A stretch of 7,746 bases of DNA from JAXDLH01 sp034666705 (GCA_034666705.1 JAXDLH010000389.1:1-7746), one strand, 5' to 3'. Positions 1 through 6,142 are shown, numbered from the stretch's first letter. The notes: generated by a model not told the origin, from the letters alone. A program made the numbers and translations.

Positions 1-341
1 TGCGGTCCGAAGATCCCCCCATTGATTTTCAGAAGGTCGCTGCGCTCCATCCCCTCCCGGCGCGGCACCGAGCCAACGAGGAGGACCCATGATGTACCGT
101 CGAAGGCGGTCTTCGGATCGGACGTCATCTCGACCGAATTGAGCAGCGGGAAGGCGGAGTCGTCGAGCTCCATGACGACGCCTTCGAGCGCTTTCATCGC
201 CGGCTCGATGTCGAGCAGGCGGAGATCAACTTTCGTGTCGGGCCCGAGAAGATCGCCCGACGCGATCCGAAACAGCAGCGCGTATGAAACCTGCCCGCTC
301 GCCCCGCTTACCGCGACGCGTACGGGTGCCTGGTTAGCCAT
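1..341 (-). CDS. mdh: Malate dehydrogenase, N-terminal 113 residues (cut by window edge)
   Basis: NAD-dependent malate dehydrogenase catalyses the reversible oxidation of malate to oxaloacetate in the cytoplasmic TCA cycle. Only the N-terminal 113 residues are visible; the frame stays open to position 1. The protein begins MANQAPVRVAVSG and has a Rossmann nucleotide-binding loop GASGQVSYAL (residues 13-22), then LLFRIASGDLLG, the segment EGVVMELDD (53-61), and the active-site loop region VGSVPRREGMERSDLL (89-104), whose arginines contact the dicarboxylate in this family. These match the group-2 MDHs, and the PRREGMER loop is close to the cytosolic MDH1 form. Ser19 stands where many bacterial homologues have the last glycine of the dinucleotide loop; animal MDH1 has alanine there. 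The ATG at 341 is supported by an excellent Shine-Dalgarno sequence 6 nt upstream. It lies 50 nt behind the M24-fold gene with no clear promoter between, so co-transcription is plausible. Confidence 0.93.
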   Translation of the reverse strand, partial: MANQAPVRVAVSGASGQVSYALLFRIASGDLLGPDTKVDLRLLDIEPAMKALEGVVMELDDSAFPLLNSVEMTSDPKTAFDGTSWVLLVGSVPRREGMERSDLLKINGGIFGP

Positions 342-347
342 TCACAA

Positions 348-356
348 CCCTCCTTT
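348..356 (-). promoter_or_regulatory. Strong ribosome binding site of mdh
   Basis: On the minus strand this reads AAAGGAGGG, close to full complementarity to the 16S rRNA 3' end, with a 6-nt spacer to the ATG at 341. It fixes the mdh start and suggests efficient translation. No convincing -35/-10 pair was seen in the 50-nt gap (342-391). Confidence 0.85.
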
Positions 357-391
357 GAAACGACTTTGGACCTTAACATAGCGACCAAGCG

Positions 392-1597
392 CTATTCCAC
401 GTGGGCGATCTCGATCGGCTGCTTCCCGAGCCGGCGAGCGCCATTCGCCGTCGCCACGACCGTGTCAGCCCACGTCACCCCGTCAAACCCTTCCTTCTCA
501 GCGCTCGGCTTCACCTGGAACACGGCATTCTCCTTAACCGCACCCACGTCGCAGCGGATCTGGCCGCGCACGATGAGCGGCGCGTCGTCGCCGAGGCCCC
601 GACCGTGGATGATGAGAGGGGTCGTGAACCCCGTCCCCCTGCCAGCATCGAGCGAGATCTGCATCAACTCGAGGAACGTGGTGCCAGGGTGCAGCGCCTC
701 CCAGCAGGCGAAGAGCGCCCGCTTCTGCGCCTCGAACCCAGCTTTGATGTCGTTAGACAGCGGACCGATCCAGACTGGCTGCATGCGCTGCGCGACGTAG
801 CCGGCGTAGCGCGCCTCGCACTCCTGCGTGATATACCAGGGGCTGCCAATGCGGCGCTCCGAGGCCATCGTGAGCCGCTGGGCCCGCGCTCCGGGCGGGC
901 CGGAGAACCAGGAGATCATGGTTGGCAGCTCGCCGCCGTCGGCGATCTGGGCGGCGATCATGGCGGCGTACACTTCGCTCTCCCGCACCCCCGGCCGCGC
1001 CGTGTCGATCATCGCCTGCACGGCCTTCTCGGCCAGCGCGTCGGCACGCTCGAGCATTGCGATCTCCTCGTCGCTCTTGACGAAGCGTGCCTCCTGCATC
1101 AGCATCGTGGCGTCGACGAATGTGGCGTCAGGGAACGCCTCGCGCAGCCGCAGCATCGTGCCCCACTTGATCTGCCCGTCGGCCGAGCGCAACCCGCGCT
1201 CCAACCCTGAGACGCCGATGCGCTTGCTGGCCAGGCCGTAATCACCTATTACTGGAATCATCGCCTGGGCAAACGCGCGATTCGTCGGCAGCACCTCCAC
1301 ACCCCAATGCGGCGCGGCGAGACCCGGCCACGATCCCTCGCTGACGAATGCGACCGCAGGCCGCTCCACCGTGATCAGCGCGGCGGCGTCGACACAATTG
1401 CCGCCGACCTGGGTCAGGTAGCGGACGTCGCCCTGCCAATGATCGTAGTGCCCAGTGCCGTCAGGCGCGATGATGGCGGCGAGCCCCTCCTGCGCCATCA
1501 GGCTGCGCACGAGGCTCCAGCGGCGATCGCGCTCCGCCATGGAGAAGCGCGGGAAGGGGAGGTCTGCATCCCGAATCGGCCGCTCGCTGGCCATCAT
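392..1597 (-). CDS. M24-fold (creatinase/aminopeptidase P-like) protein with degenerate metal site
   Basis: A 401-residue protein with the two-domain layout of the creatinase/prolidase group: an N-terminal creatinase-like domain (about residues 20-155) and a C-terminal pita-bread M24 domain (about 175-395). Recognisable family blocks are RFVKSDEEIAMLERA (about 171-185), ARPGVRESEV (about 200-209), RYAGYVAQR (263-271), IIHGRGLGDD (329-338) and DTVVATANG (378-386). By hand alignment the five metal ligands of M24 peptidases (Asp, Asp, His, Glu, Glu) become Glu259, Gln270, His331, Lys363 and Ala377, and the second His of the HGxGxxxHE block is Asp338. A dinuclear metal site is therefore unlikely. 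Creatinase is a known metal-free enzyme on this fold, but no substrate can be assigned here. The ATG at 1597 is preferred: the Shine-Dalgarno sequence is 8 nt from it but only 2 nt from the ATG at 1603; ATG 1594 is also possible. Automated annotation would probably call this an Xaa-Pro peptidase, which I doubt. Confidence 0.85.
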   Translation of the reverse strand: MMASERPIRDADLPFPRFSMAERDRRWSLVRSLMAQEGLAAIIAPDGTGHYDHWQGDVRYLTQVGGNCVDAAALITVERPAVAFVSEGSWPGLAAPHWGVEVLPTNRAFAQAMIPVIGDYGLASKRIGVSGLERGLRSADGQIKWGTMLRLREAFPDATFVDATMLMQEARFVKSDEEIAMLERADALAEKAVQAMIDTARPGVRESEVYAAMIAAQIADGGELPTMISWFSGPPGARAQRLTMASERRIGSPWYITQECEARYAGYVAQRMQPVWIGPLSNDIKAGFEAQKRALFACWEALHPGTTFLELMQISLDAGRGTGFTTPLIIHGRGLGDDAPLIVRGQIRCDVGAVKENAVFQVKPSAEKEGFDGVTWADTVVATANGARRLGKQPIEIAHVE

Positions 1598-1605
1598 GCG
1601 CATTG

Positions 1606-1614
1606 CTCCTTTCC
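1606..1614 (-). promoter_or_regulatory. Ribosome binding site of the M24-fold gene
   Basis: The minus strand reads GGAAAGGAG here. It is 2 nt from the first in-frame ATG (1603), 8 nt from the second (1597) and 11 nt from the third (1594), so spacing favours 1597. It starts only 3 nt after the 3' arm of the inverted repeat at 1618-1768, so folding of that arm could affect access to it. Confidence 0.75.
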
Positions 1615-1617
1615 GGT

Positions 1618-1768
1618 ACGTGCGTCATCTTGGGGCCCGCCGGGAACCCGCAGTTCGATGGACCTGTATGCCACCCATGGCGTTCGCCGATCCTTCGCGG
1701 CTTCGGCAACAGCATTCCGCGCCGCCGTGGTGCTCCGCCAGGGCTTGACGACTCAGGACGACGCACGT
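1618..1768 (-). promoter_or_regulatory. Possible structured 5' leader of the M24-fold gene
   Basis: The gap between rlmB and the M24-fold gene has two complementary 12-nt arms. In the minus-strand transcript ACGUGCGUCGUC (1768 to 1757) can pair with GAUGACGCACGU (1629 to 1618) over all 12 positions, with a single G-U wobble. The arms enclose about 127 nt. The 5' arm starts 2 nt after the rlmB stop codon and the 3' arm ends 3 nt before the Shine-Dalgarno element. Inside, a small hairpin GCCA-UGGG-UGGC (1670-1681) and several GC-rich pairings are possible. This geometry, a closing helix beside a ribosome binding site, resembles that of a translational riboswitch or leader, but I do not recognise any known class. 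It could also be chance in GC-rich DNA or a bidirectional protein site. No U-tract terminator and no clear promoter were seen in the gap. Confidence 0.3.
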
Positions 1769-1770
1769 GA

Positions 1771-2508
1771 TCAGCGGCCGCGCAGGCGGTTCCGATAGAC
1801 CTGGTAAAGAACGATAGACCCAGCCACGGCGGCGTTCAAGGACTCGGTTGGGCCCGCCATCGGCAGCGTGACGAGCAGGTCGCAGTGCTCCCGCACCAGG
1901 CGGCTGATGCCACTCCCCTCCGAGCCGACGACGAGCGTAAGCGCGCCTTTCAGGTCCGTTTCGTCGTACGCCGTTCCCGACCGCACGTCGAGGCCAACGA
2001 CCCAGGTGCCGGCCTCTTTGAGCGCATCGAGCCCACGCACGAGGTTCGGGACCTGGGCAATCCGCATGTGCTCGGCAGCGCCAGCCGACGCGCGCACCAC
2101 CGCCGGGGTTACACCGACGGCACGTCGTTCCGGAATGAGCACCCCGGTGACCCGCACGGCGAGTGCCGTCCGCAGCAGCGTACCCAGATTCTGCGGGTCC
2201 TGCACGGCATCCAGTGCGAGCACCAGCGCATCCTGGCCAGCGCTTCGCACCTCCGCAAGTAGCTCGGCGAACGGCGTGTAGCCAAATGGCCGGACTTCGG
2301 CGGCCACGCCCTGATGCCGGGGGTCGATCGTATCGAGTCGCGAGCGAGCCACCTTGGCCACCGTGATGTGACGCTCGCCGGCCAACTCGACGACTGCGGC
2401 GACCGCGGCGTCGCTCGGCCGGGTAGCAGCGTCGATCAGGATGCGCTCGACGCGCTGCCCGGCGCGCAGCGCCTCGAGCACCGCATTTCGCCCAGCGATA
2501 AAGGGCAT
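1771..2508 (-). CDS. rlmB: 23S rRNA (guanosine-2'-O-)-methyltransferase RlmB-type (TrmH family)
   Basis: A 245-residue SPOUT-fold methyltransferase of the RlmB/TrmH group, expected to use S-adenosylmethionine to 2'-O-methylate a guanosine in the 23S rRNA peptidyl-transferase region (Gm2251 in E. coli). An N-terminal L30e-like RNA-binding domain starts with GRNAVLEALRAG (6-17) and runs to about residue 78. The three SPOUT motifs are intact: LDAVQDPQNLGTLLRTA (99-115; Asn107, Arg113), LVVGSEGSGISRLV (192-205; Glu197) and LPMAGPTESLNAAVAGSIV (215-233; Ser223, Asn225), which together form the trefoil knot and cofactor pocket. Length is typical (E. coli 243). The ATG at 2508 lies 3 nt after the cysS stop, with GGAG 9 nt upstream inside the cysS end, so translational coupling to cysS is likely. 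The exact target nucleotide cannot be read from sequence; other TrmH-family members share these motifs. Confidence 0.93.
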   Translation of the reverse strand: MPFIAGRNAVLEALRAGQRVERILIDAATRPSDAAVAAVVELAGERHITVAKVARSRLDTIDPRHQGVAAEVRPFGYTPFAELLAEVRSAGQDALVLALDAVQDPQNLGTLLRTALAVRVTGVLIPERRAVGVTPAVVRASAGAAEHMRIAQVPNLVRGLDALKEAGTWVVGLDVRSGTAYDETDLKGALTLVVGSEGSGISRLVREHCDLLVTLPMAGPTESLNAAVAGSIVLYQVYRNRLRGR

Positions 2509-2511
2509 ATC

Positions 2512-3894
2512 CTATGACTCCAGACGCCAGGTAGTACCAGTCGGCGAATCCTCAATCGTCACACCCAACTCCTTGAGCCCGTCACGTACGCGGTCGGCGA
2601 GCGCCCATTGCCGCTCGGCGCGCAGCCCGGCGCGGGTCGCGACGAGGAGATCGATAAACGGCGCAGCGTCTGTCGCCTGCGCCGGCGGCGCGCCGCCTGC
2701 CAGCGGGATGCCGAGCACGTCGATCATGGTTCGCAGCGCCCCACGCAGGGCGGCGCCCTCGCCGCCCGCGCCGGCGATGCGGTTGATCTCGTGCGTCGTG
2801 TCGAACACCACGCCGAGGGCGCCCGGCGAGTTGAAGTCGTCCTCCAGCAGCGCGTCGAACCGGTCGAGGAGCCCCTGCGCCGCAGCCGACGACTCGGCCG
2901 GCAGCGTTGCCGCATCGGATTCACCGTACGCCATTCGGAGCGCCCGCAGGCTGCGCGTCGCGTTGACGAGGCCCTCCTCCGAAAAAACCATCGGCGAGCG
3001 GTAATGAGTTTGCAGGAGATAGGTGCGCACCGCGGCCGGCTCGTACTTCTCAAGCATGTCCTTCACGGTCGTGAAGTTCATGAGCGAATGGGCCATCTTT
3101 TCGCTGCCCGTCGTTACGAGCCCGATATGGGCCCAGTAGCGCGCGAACGGGACGCAACCCGTGAATGACTCGCTCTGCGCGATCTCGTTCTCATGGTGCG
3201 GAAAGATCAGGTCCTGGCCGCCGCAGTGGATGTCGATCTGATCACCCAGCGTCTCCCGCACCATCGTCGAGCACTCTATGTGCCAGCCTGGCCGCCCGGG
3301 GCCCCATGGACTGTCCCACGCAGGCTCCCCGGGCTTCGCGCTCTTCCAGAGGGCGAAGTCGCGTGGGTCGCGTTTGCCGGCTTCCAGCTCAACCCGCACC
3401 CCCGTCATGCCACTCTCTTCTGTGCGGCCCGAGAGCTTGCCGTAGTCGGGAAACCTATCGACCGCGAAGTACACGTCGCCATCCACGTCATACGCGTAGC
3501 CGCGGTCGACCAGCGACTGGACATAGGCGATGATTTGCGACATGTAGCGGGTAACGCTGGGATATTCATCGGCGGCCTTCACGCCGAGCAGCGCCATCGA
3601 CTCGAAATACGAGTCGGTGTAGCGCTTGGCTACCTCCTCGGCGCTCGCCCCCTCCTGCTTCGAGCGATCGATGATCTTATCGTCGATGTCAGTGAAGTTT
3701 TGGACGTACCTTACGCGATAGCCCCGATGCTCGAGTGTACGGCGGATGAGATCGACGGCCACGAACAGCCGGGCATGGCCGATGTGCGGATGAAACTTCG
3801 GTGTCATCCCGCAGAGGTACATTCGCACCGGGTCGCCCAGTGGCTGGAACTCCTCCTCGCGACCGGTTAGCGTATTGGCAATGCGCAGTGTCAC
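2512..3894 (-). CDS. cysS: Cysteine--tRNA ligase with variant KMSKS motif
   Basis: A class I aminoacyl-tRNA synthetase of 460 residues (E. coli 461) that charges tRNA(Cys) in the cytoplasm. Visible signatures are MYLCGMT (25-31), the HIGH motif as HIGHAR (37-42), FTDIDDKII (67-75), WHIECSTM (204-211) and FPHHENEIAQ (231-240). The zinc ligands line up as Cys28, Cys208, His233 and Glu237. The KMSKS loop reads KMAHSLMNF (266-274): the serine is alanine and the second, catalytic lysine (269 in E. coli numbering) is histidine. The GTG start at 3894 was chosen because it begins the family's usual N-terminus (TLRIANTLTG) and has TTGGAG 6 nt upstream; the frame is open to an ATG at 3960, but the extra 22 residues resemble nothing in the family. 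It follows cysE after 187 nt and precedes rlmB by 3 nt. The paralogue MshC is less likely because the length and anticodon-domain region fit CysS. Confidence 0.95.
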   Translation of the reverse strand: MTLRIANTLTGREEEFQPLGDPVRMYLCGMTPKFHPHIGHARLFVAVDLIRRTLEHRGYRVRYVQNFTDIDDKIIDRSKQEGASAEEVAKRYTDSYFESMALLGVKAADEYPSVTRYMSQIIAYVQSLVDRGYAYDVDGDVYFAVDRFPDYGKLSGRTEESGMTGVRVELEAGKRDPRDFALWKSAKPGEPAWDSPWGPGRPGWHIECSTMVRETLGDQIDIHCGGQDLIFPHHENEIAQSESFTGCVPFARYWAHIGLVTTGSEKMAHSLMNFTTVKDMLEKYEPAAVRTYLLQTHYRSPMVFSEEGLVNATRSLRALRMAYGESDAATLPAESSAAAQGLLDRFDALLEDDFNSPGALGVVFDTTHEINRIAGAGGEGAALRGALRTMIDVLGIPLAGGAPPAQATDAAPFIDLLVATRAGLRAERQWALADRVRDGLKELGVTIEDSPTGTTWRLES

Positions 3895-3900
3895 GAGCAA

Positions 3901-3906
3901 CTCCAA
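3901..3906 (-). promoter_or_regulatory. Ribosome binding site deciding the GTG start of cysS
   Basis: TTGGAG on the minus strand, 6 nt before GTG 3894. It sits in a short AT-rich pocket (about 3903-3920) in an otherwise GC-rich gap, which may help keep the start region unstructured. Confidence 0.6.
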
Positions 3907-4029
3907 TAAACAAAACATTCTGGTCGACCGCGGGGCTGGAACCGAGCGACGACCTTGCAAGGATCAGTCCGACCCATTGTGTCATGCTGGGCCCGCAGGC
4001 AAAGAACTGGTAGCACTCTCGGGAATGAG

Positions 4030-4061
4030 GTGTGGATCCTTCGCTCCGCTCAGGATCACAC
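4030..4061. repeat. REP-like dispersed palindrome
   Basis: A 32-nt imperfect palindrome: GTGTGGATCCT, an 11-nt loop (TCGCTCCGCTC), then AGGATCACAC; 10 of 11 arm positions pair, with one bulge. The core ATCCTGAGCGGAGCGAAGGAT, read on the minus strand, closely resembles a short extragenic palindrome that I recall scattered in many copies through assorted bacterial genomes, including Chloroflexota-like ones. It starts 20 nt downstream of the cysE stop codon, a typical extragenic position. The minus-strand loop has a tandem GAGCG. Only one copy is in this window, so dispersal is not shown here. Confidence 0.55.
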
Positions 4062-4081
4062 GCACCTTCCGGACAGCGAGG

Positions 4082-4822
4082 CTAGTCGCGCGCCGCCCGG
4101 GCGAACGGATCGGCGGAGGTCGCGTCGACGTGCGCTTGCAGCGCGGCCAGTCGCGCCTCGAGGAGCACAACTCGCTCCAGCAACGCCTGGATCGTCTCAC
4201 CCTCCGGGTCTGGCAGGACCTCCACCCGCTCGTGGATGTCGGTGTCGGGGTGGTGGGTGGCGACGACGCGCGCGGGCACGCCGACGGCGGTACAGTGAGG
4301 CGGCACGTTCGTCAGCACAACCGAGCCGGCGCCAATCTTCGCATGGTCCCCGATGGTGATCGCGCCAAGTACCTTGGCATTCACGCTGATCAGCACGTCG
4401 TCGCCGATTGTGGGGTGGCGCTTGCCCCGCTCCTTGCCCGTACCACCGAGCGTGACGCCCTGGTATAACGTAACGTTGTCACCGATTGTGGTCGTTTCGC
4501 CGATCACCACGCCCATGCCGTGGTCGATGAAGAACCCCTTGCCGATCTGCGCACCCGGGTGAATCTCGATCCCCGTGAGGAAGCGGGCAACGTGGGAGAG
4601 CCATCGCGGCAGGACCGGAACGTCTGGCCATAGCCAGTGAGATATCCGGTGCATGAGGATGGCGTGGAATCCCGGGTAGGCGAACACGACCTCGAGGCCG
4701 TTGCGTACGGCGGGGTCGCGCTCGAATACCGCCCGAAAGTCGGCGCGCAGCGTATCAAACATCATCAATGGCCTTGATTTACTCTGGGAGGTCACGGCGT
4801 CGGCGCCAATCGGCACCGGCAT
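4082..4822 (-). CDS. cysE: Serine O-acetyltransferase
   Basis: Transfers acetyl from acetyl-CoA to L-serine to give O-acetylserine, the committed step of cysteine synthesis. The 246-residue protein has an N-terminal helical part (FERDPAVRNGLEVVFAYPG, 33-51, then HAILMHRISHWLW) and a left-handed beta-helix of hexapeptide repeats (about 85-185) with TGIEIHPGAQIG, DHGMGVVIGET, TLYQGVTLGGTGK and AKIGAGSVVLTNVP. Catalytic His101 corresponds to E. coli His158, with Glu86 in place of Asp143, as usual in the shorter EpsC-type enzymes. The C-terminus (about 209-233) has a leucine-rich heptad pattern suggesting a short coiled coil. Family similarity starts near residue 20, so ATG 4765 or 4762 are credible alternatives. 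ATG 4822 is kept because GAGGA lies just upstream and the start is 9 nt past the ispF stop, which suggests translational coupling. With cysS downstream, cysteine supply and its charging are paired. Confidence 0.93.
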   Translation of the reverse strand: MPVPIGADAVTSQSKSRPLMMFDTLRADFRAVFERDPAVRNGLEVVFAYPGFHAILMHRISHWLWPDVPVLPRWLSHVARFLTGIEIHPGAQIGKGFFIDHGMGVVIGETTTIGDNVTLYQGVTLGGTGKERGKRHPTIGDDVLISVNAKVLGAITIGDHAKIGAGSVVLTNVPPHCTAVGVPARVVATHHPDTDIHERVEVLPDPEGETIQALLERVVLLEARLAALQAHVDATSADPFARAARD

Positions 4823-4831
4823 CGATCCTCA

Positions 4832-5320
4832 TTATCGCTCTATACGTTCGATTAACGCCGTCGCGAACGCCGCAATTCCGTCCTCGCGCCCCAACGAGCC
4901 GACGTACTCGGGCGACGTCGCCTTGACGTTGACCGCATCTGGTGCCAGATGCATGGCACCGGCAAGGTTGTCGCGCATCGCGTCGAGGTGCGCGGCAAGC
5001 CGCGGCCGTTGCGCGACGATGGTCGAGTCGACGTTCCCTACCTGCCAACCAGCTTCGGCCAACGCCGCGACCACACTGCGCAACAGGTCGAGGCTGTGCG
5101 CGCCGTGATACTGCTCGTCGGTGTCCGGGAACCAGCGCCCGATGTCACCGCGCCCGGCGGCACCAATGAGCGCATCGGCCACGGCGTGGGTGAGCGCATC
5201 GCCATCAGAGTGACCTTGCAGGCCACGCCCGTGCGGCACCGTAACCCCGCCGAGCACCAATGGCCGGCCTGCCACGAGTGGATGAAGATCGTAGCCCACA
5301 CCAATCCGGAAGCCCGCCAC
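4832..5320 (-). CDS. ispF: 2-C-methyl-D-erythritol 2,4-cyclodiphosphate synthase
   Basis: Fifth step of the MEP isoprenoid pathway: cyclises CDP-methylerythritol 2-phosphate to methylerythritol 2,4-cyclodiphosphate with release of CMP, as a zinc-dependent trimer. The 162 residues match the family length. The N-terminal signature GVGYDLHPL (7-15) gives zinc ligands Asp11 and His13, and GHSDGDALTHAVADALIGAA (36-55) gives the third ligand His37. GDIGRWFPDTD (58-68) and KATSPEYVGSLGREDGIA (about 128-145) form the family's diphosphate and cytidine contacts. The GTG start at 5320 has GGGAGGG 7 nt upstream. It is 74 nt downstream of ispD and 9 nt upstream of cysE. IspD and IspF are separate here, unlike the fused IspDF of some proteobacteria. 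Confidence 0.96.
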   Translation of the reverse strand: MAGFRIGVGYDLHPLVAGRPLVLGGVTVPHGRGLQGHSDGDALTHAVADALIGAAGRGDIGRWFPDTDEQYHGAHSLDLLRSVVAALAEAGWQVGNVDSTIVAQRPRLAAHLDAMRDNLAGAMHLAPDAVNVKATSPEYVGSLGREDGIAAFATALIERIER

Positions 5321-5360
5321 TCAGCCGCCCTCCCGCGCTTGTCCACCACGCGGTCCTACG

Positions 5361-5376
5361 GTCAGTTGTCGCTGAC
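5361..5376. repeat. Small inverted repeat in the ispD-ispF gap
   Basis: GTCAG-TTGTCG-CTGAC on the plus strand: a perfect 5-bp stem with a 6-nt loop, 18 nt past the ispD stop. There is no T-run, so it does not look like an intrinsic terminator. It may be chance or a mild processing/stability hairpin. Confidence 0.3.
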
Positions 5377-5394
5377 GAGATCGGGAGGACACGT

Positions 5395-6096
5395 TCACTG
5401 GCGCCTCGCGATACTGGGCTCGTCTGCCCGGCTGTTCGCCTTCAAGAGCGCCTCCGCGATCAGCAGATCCAGCGGGTTGGTCACTTTGACGTTCTCGTAT
5501 GCGCCCATGAACACGCGTACGGGAACACCGAGGGCCTCGACGAGCACGGCGTCATCCGTCGCGTCCGCGGTCGAGCCCTCATGGGCGCGCAGCAGCAGCT
5601 CACGACGGAAGATCTGTGGCGTCTGCGCCGCCCAGAGCGAGGTCCGCCCAGGCGTGCCGACGATCTCTTCCCCTCGCACTTCCTTGATCGTGTCCACCAT
5701 TGGCACGGCCGCGATGGCGGCGCCGGTGTGGGCCGCGGCGGCGAGGCCTCGCTCGATCAGCTCCCCGGTCACACACGGTCGTGCGCCATCGTGCACCACG
5801 ACCCACTCCGCGTCAGAAGCCGCGTCCAGACCCGCCCGCACCGAATCCTGACGCCGAACGCCGCCGGCCACCACCTCCGCGGTGATGGCCAACTCGCCGA
5901 GCAGGTGCCGCATCGGGTCGATCGTGTCCGCTCTGGCGACGACGATCAGCCGATCGATGCATGGGGACCGCGCGAACGTGTCGATCGACCAGGCGATCAG
6001 TGGCCGGCCGTGCAGCTCGGCCCACAGCTTGTCGGTCGGCCCCATGCGGCTGGACGACCCACCGGCGAGCACGATGCCGGCCACCACGCCGCTCAC
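5395..6096 (-). CDS. ispD: 2-C-methyl-D-erythritol 4-phosphate cytidylyltransferase
   Basis: Third step of the MEP pathway: CTP plus methylerythritol 4-phosphate gives CDP-methylerythritol and diphosphate. The 233-residue protein has the nucleotidyltransferase signature LAGGSSSRMG (10-19) with Arg17 and Lys23 in the positions of E. coli Arg20 and Lys27, then GGVRRQDSVRAGL (78-90), VHDGARP (101-107), AAQTPQIF (157-164), TDDA (180-183) and KVTNPLDL (204-211). All main catalytic and CTP-binding residues appear intact. The frame starts at GTG 6096, but GTG codons 4 and 5 are alternatives; the upstream Shine-Dalgarno is weak (GGAA), so the start is the least certain of the window. The gene lies 46 nt after the PIN/TRAM gene and 74 nt before ispF, its pathway partner two steps on. 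Confidence 0.95.
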   Translation of the reverse strand: MSGVVAGIVLAGGSSSRMGPTDKLWAELHGRPLIAWSIDTFARSPCIDRLIVVARADTIDPMRHLLGELAITAEVVAGGVRRQDSVRAGLDAASDAEWVVVHDGARPCVTGELIERGLAAAAHTGAAIAAVPMVDTIKEVRGEEIVGTPGRTSLWAAQTPQIFRRELLLRAHEGSTADATDDAVLVEALGVPVRVFMGAYENVKVTNPLDLLIAEALLKANSRADEPSIARRQ

Positions 6097-6142
6097 GCGC
6101 GTTCCGTAGCGCCGCTTTTCGGGATGCTCAGGGCAACGCGGC

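Larger units (their letters stand above)
3895..4081 (-). other. 187-nt cysE-cysS intergenic region with several palindromes
   Basis: The largest gap in the main gene cluster. Besides the long palindrome at 4030-4061 it has two perfect short palindromes, CCTTGCAAGG (3953-3962) and GGTCGACC (3922-3929), and an AT-rich stretch just before cysS. I looked for a T-box leader, common upstream of cysE/cysS in Firmicutes, and found no GGUGGNACCGCG-type element in the transcript sense. No rho-independent terminator (hairpin plus T-run) and no convincing sigma-70 promoter was found. The gap could still hold a promoter, an attenuator or an RNA processing site. Confidence 0.5.

Noticed and set aside
401..1210. 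Long plus-strand open frame (269 codons) opposite the M24-fold gene
   Set aside because: It is antisense to a clearly homologous coding region, is rich in Arg, Pro and His as expected for a GC-rich complement, has no recognisable motif and no ribosome binding site that I can see.
1640..1655. GC-rich hairpin in the rlmB-M24 gap as an intrinsic terminator
   Set aside because: The GGGTTCCCGGCGGGCCC segment can form a short stem on the minus strand, but no T-run follows it.
1461..1766. Small minus-strand open frame (101 codons) spanning the rlmB-M24 gap
   Set aside because: It overlaps the start of the M24-fold gene in another frame, lacks a ribosome binding site I can support and reads as Arg/Pro/Gly-rich noise.
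3895..3960. Upstream ATG starts for cysS adding up to 22 residues
   Set aside because: Family members begin with the segment coded from GTG 3894, which has TTGGAG at 6 nt; the extension has no family similarity.
3895..4081. T-box riboswitch upstream of cysS
   Set aside because: I found no GGUGGNACCGCG-like box in the transcript sense and no clear Stem I; a partial TGGAACCG match lies on the opposite strand and is probably chance.
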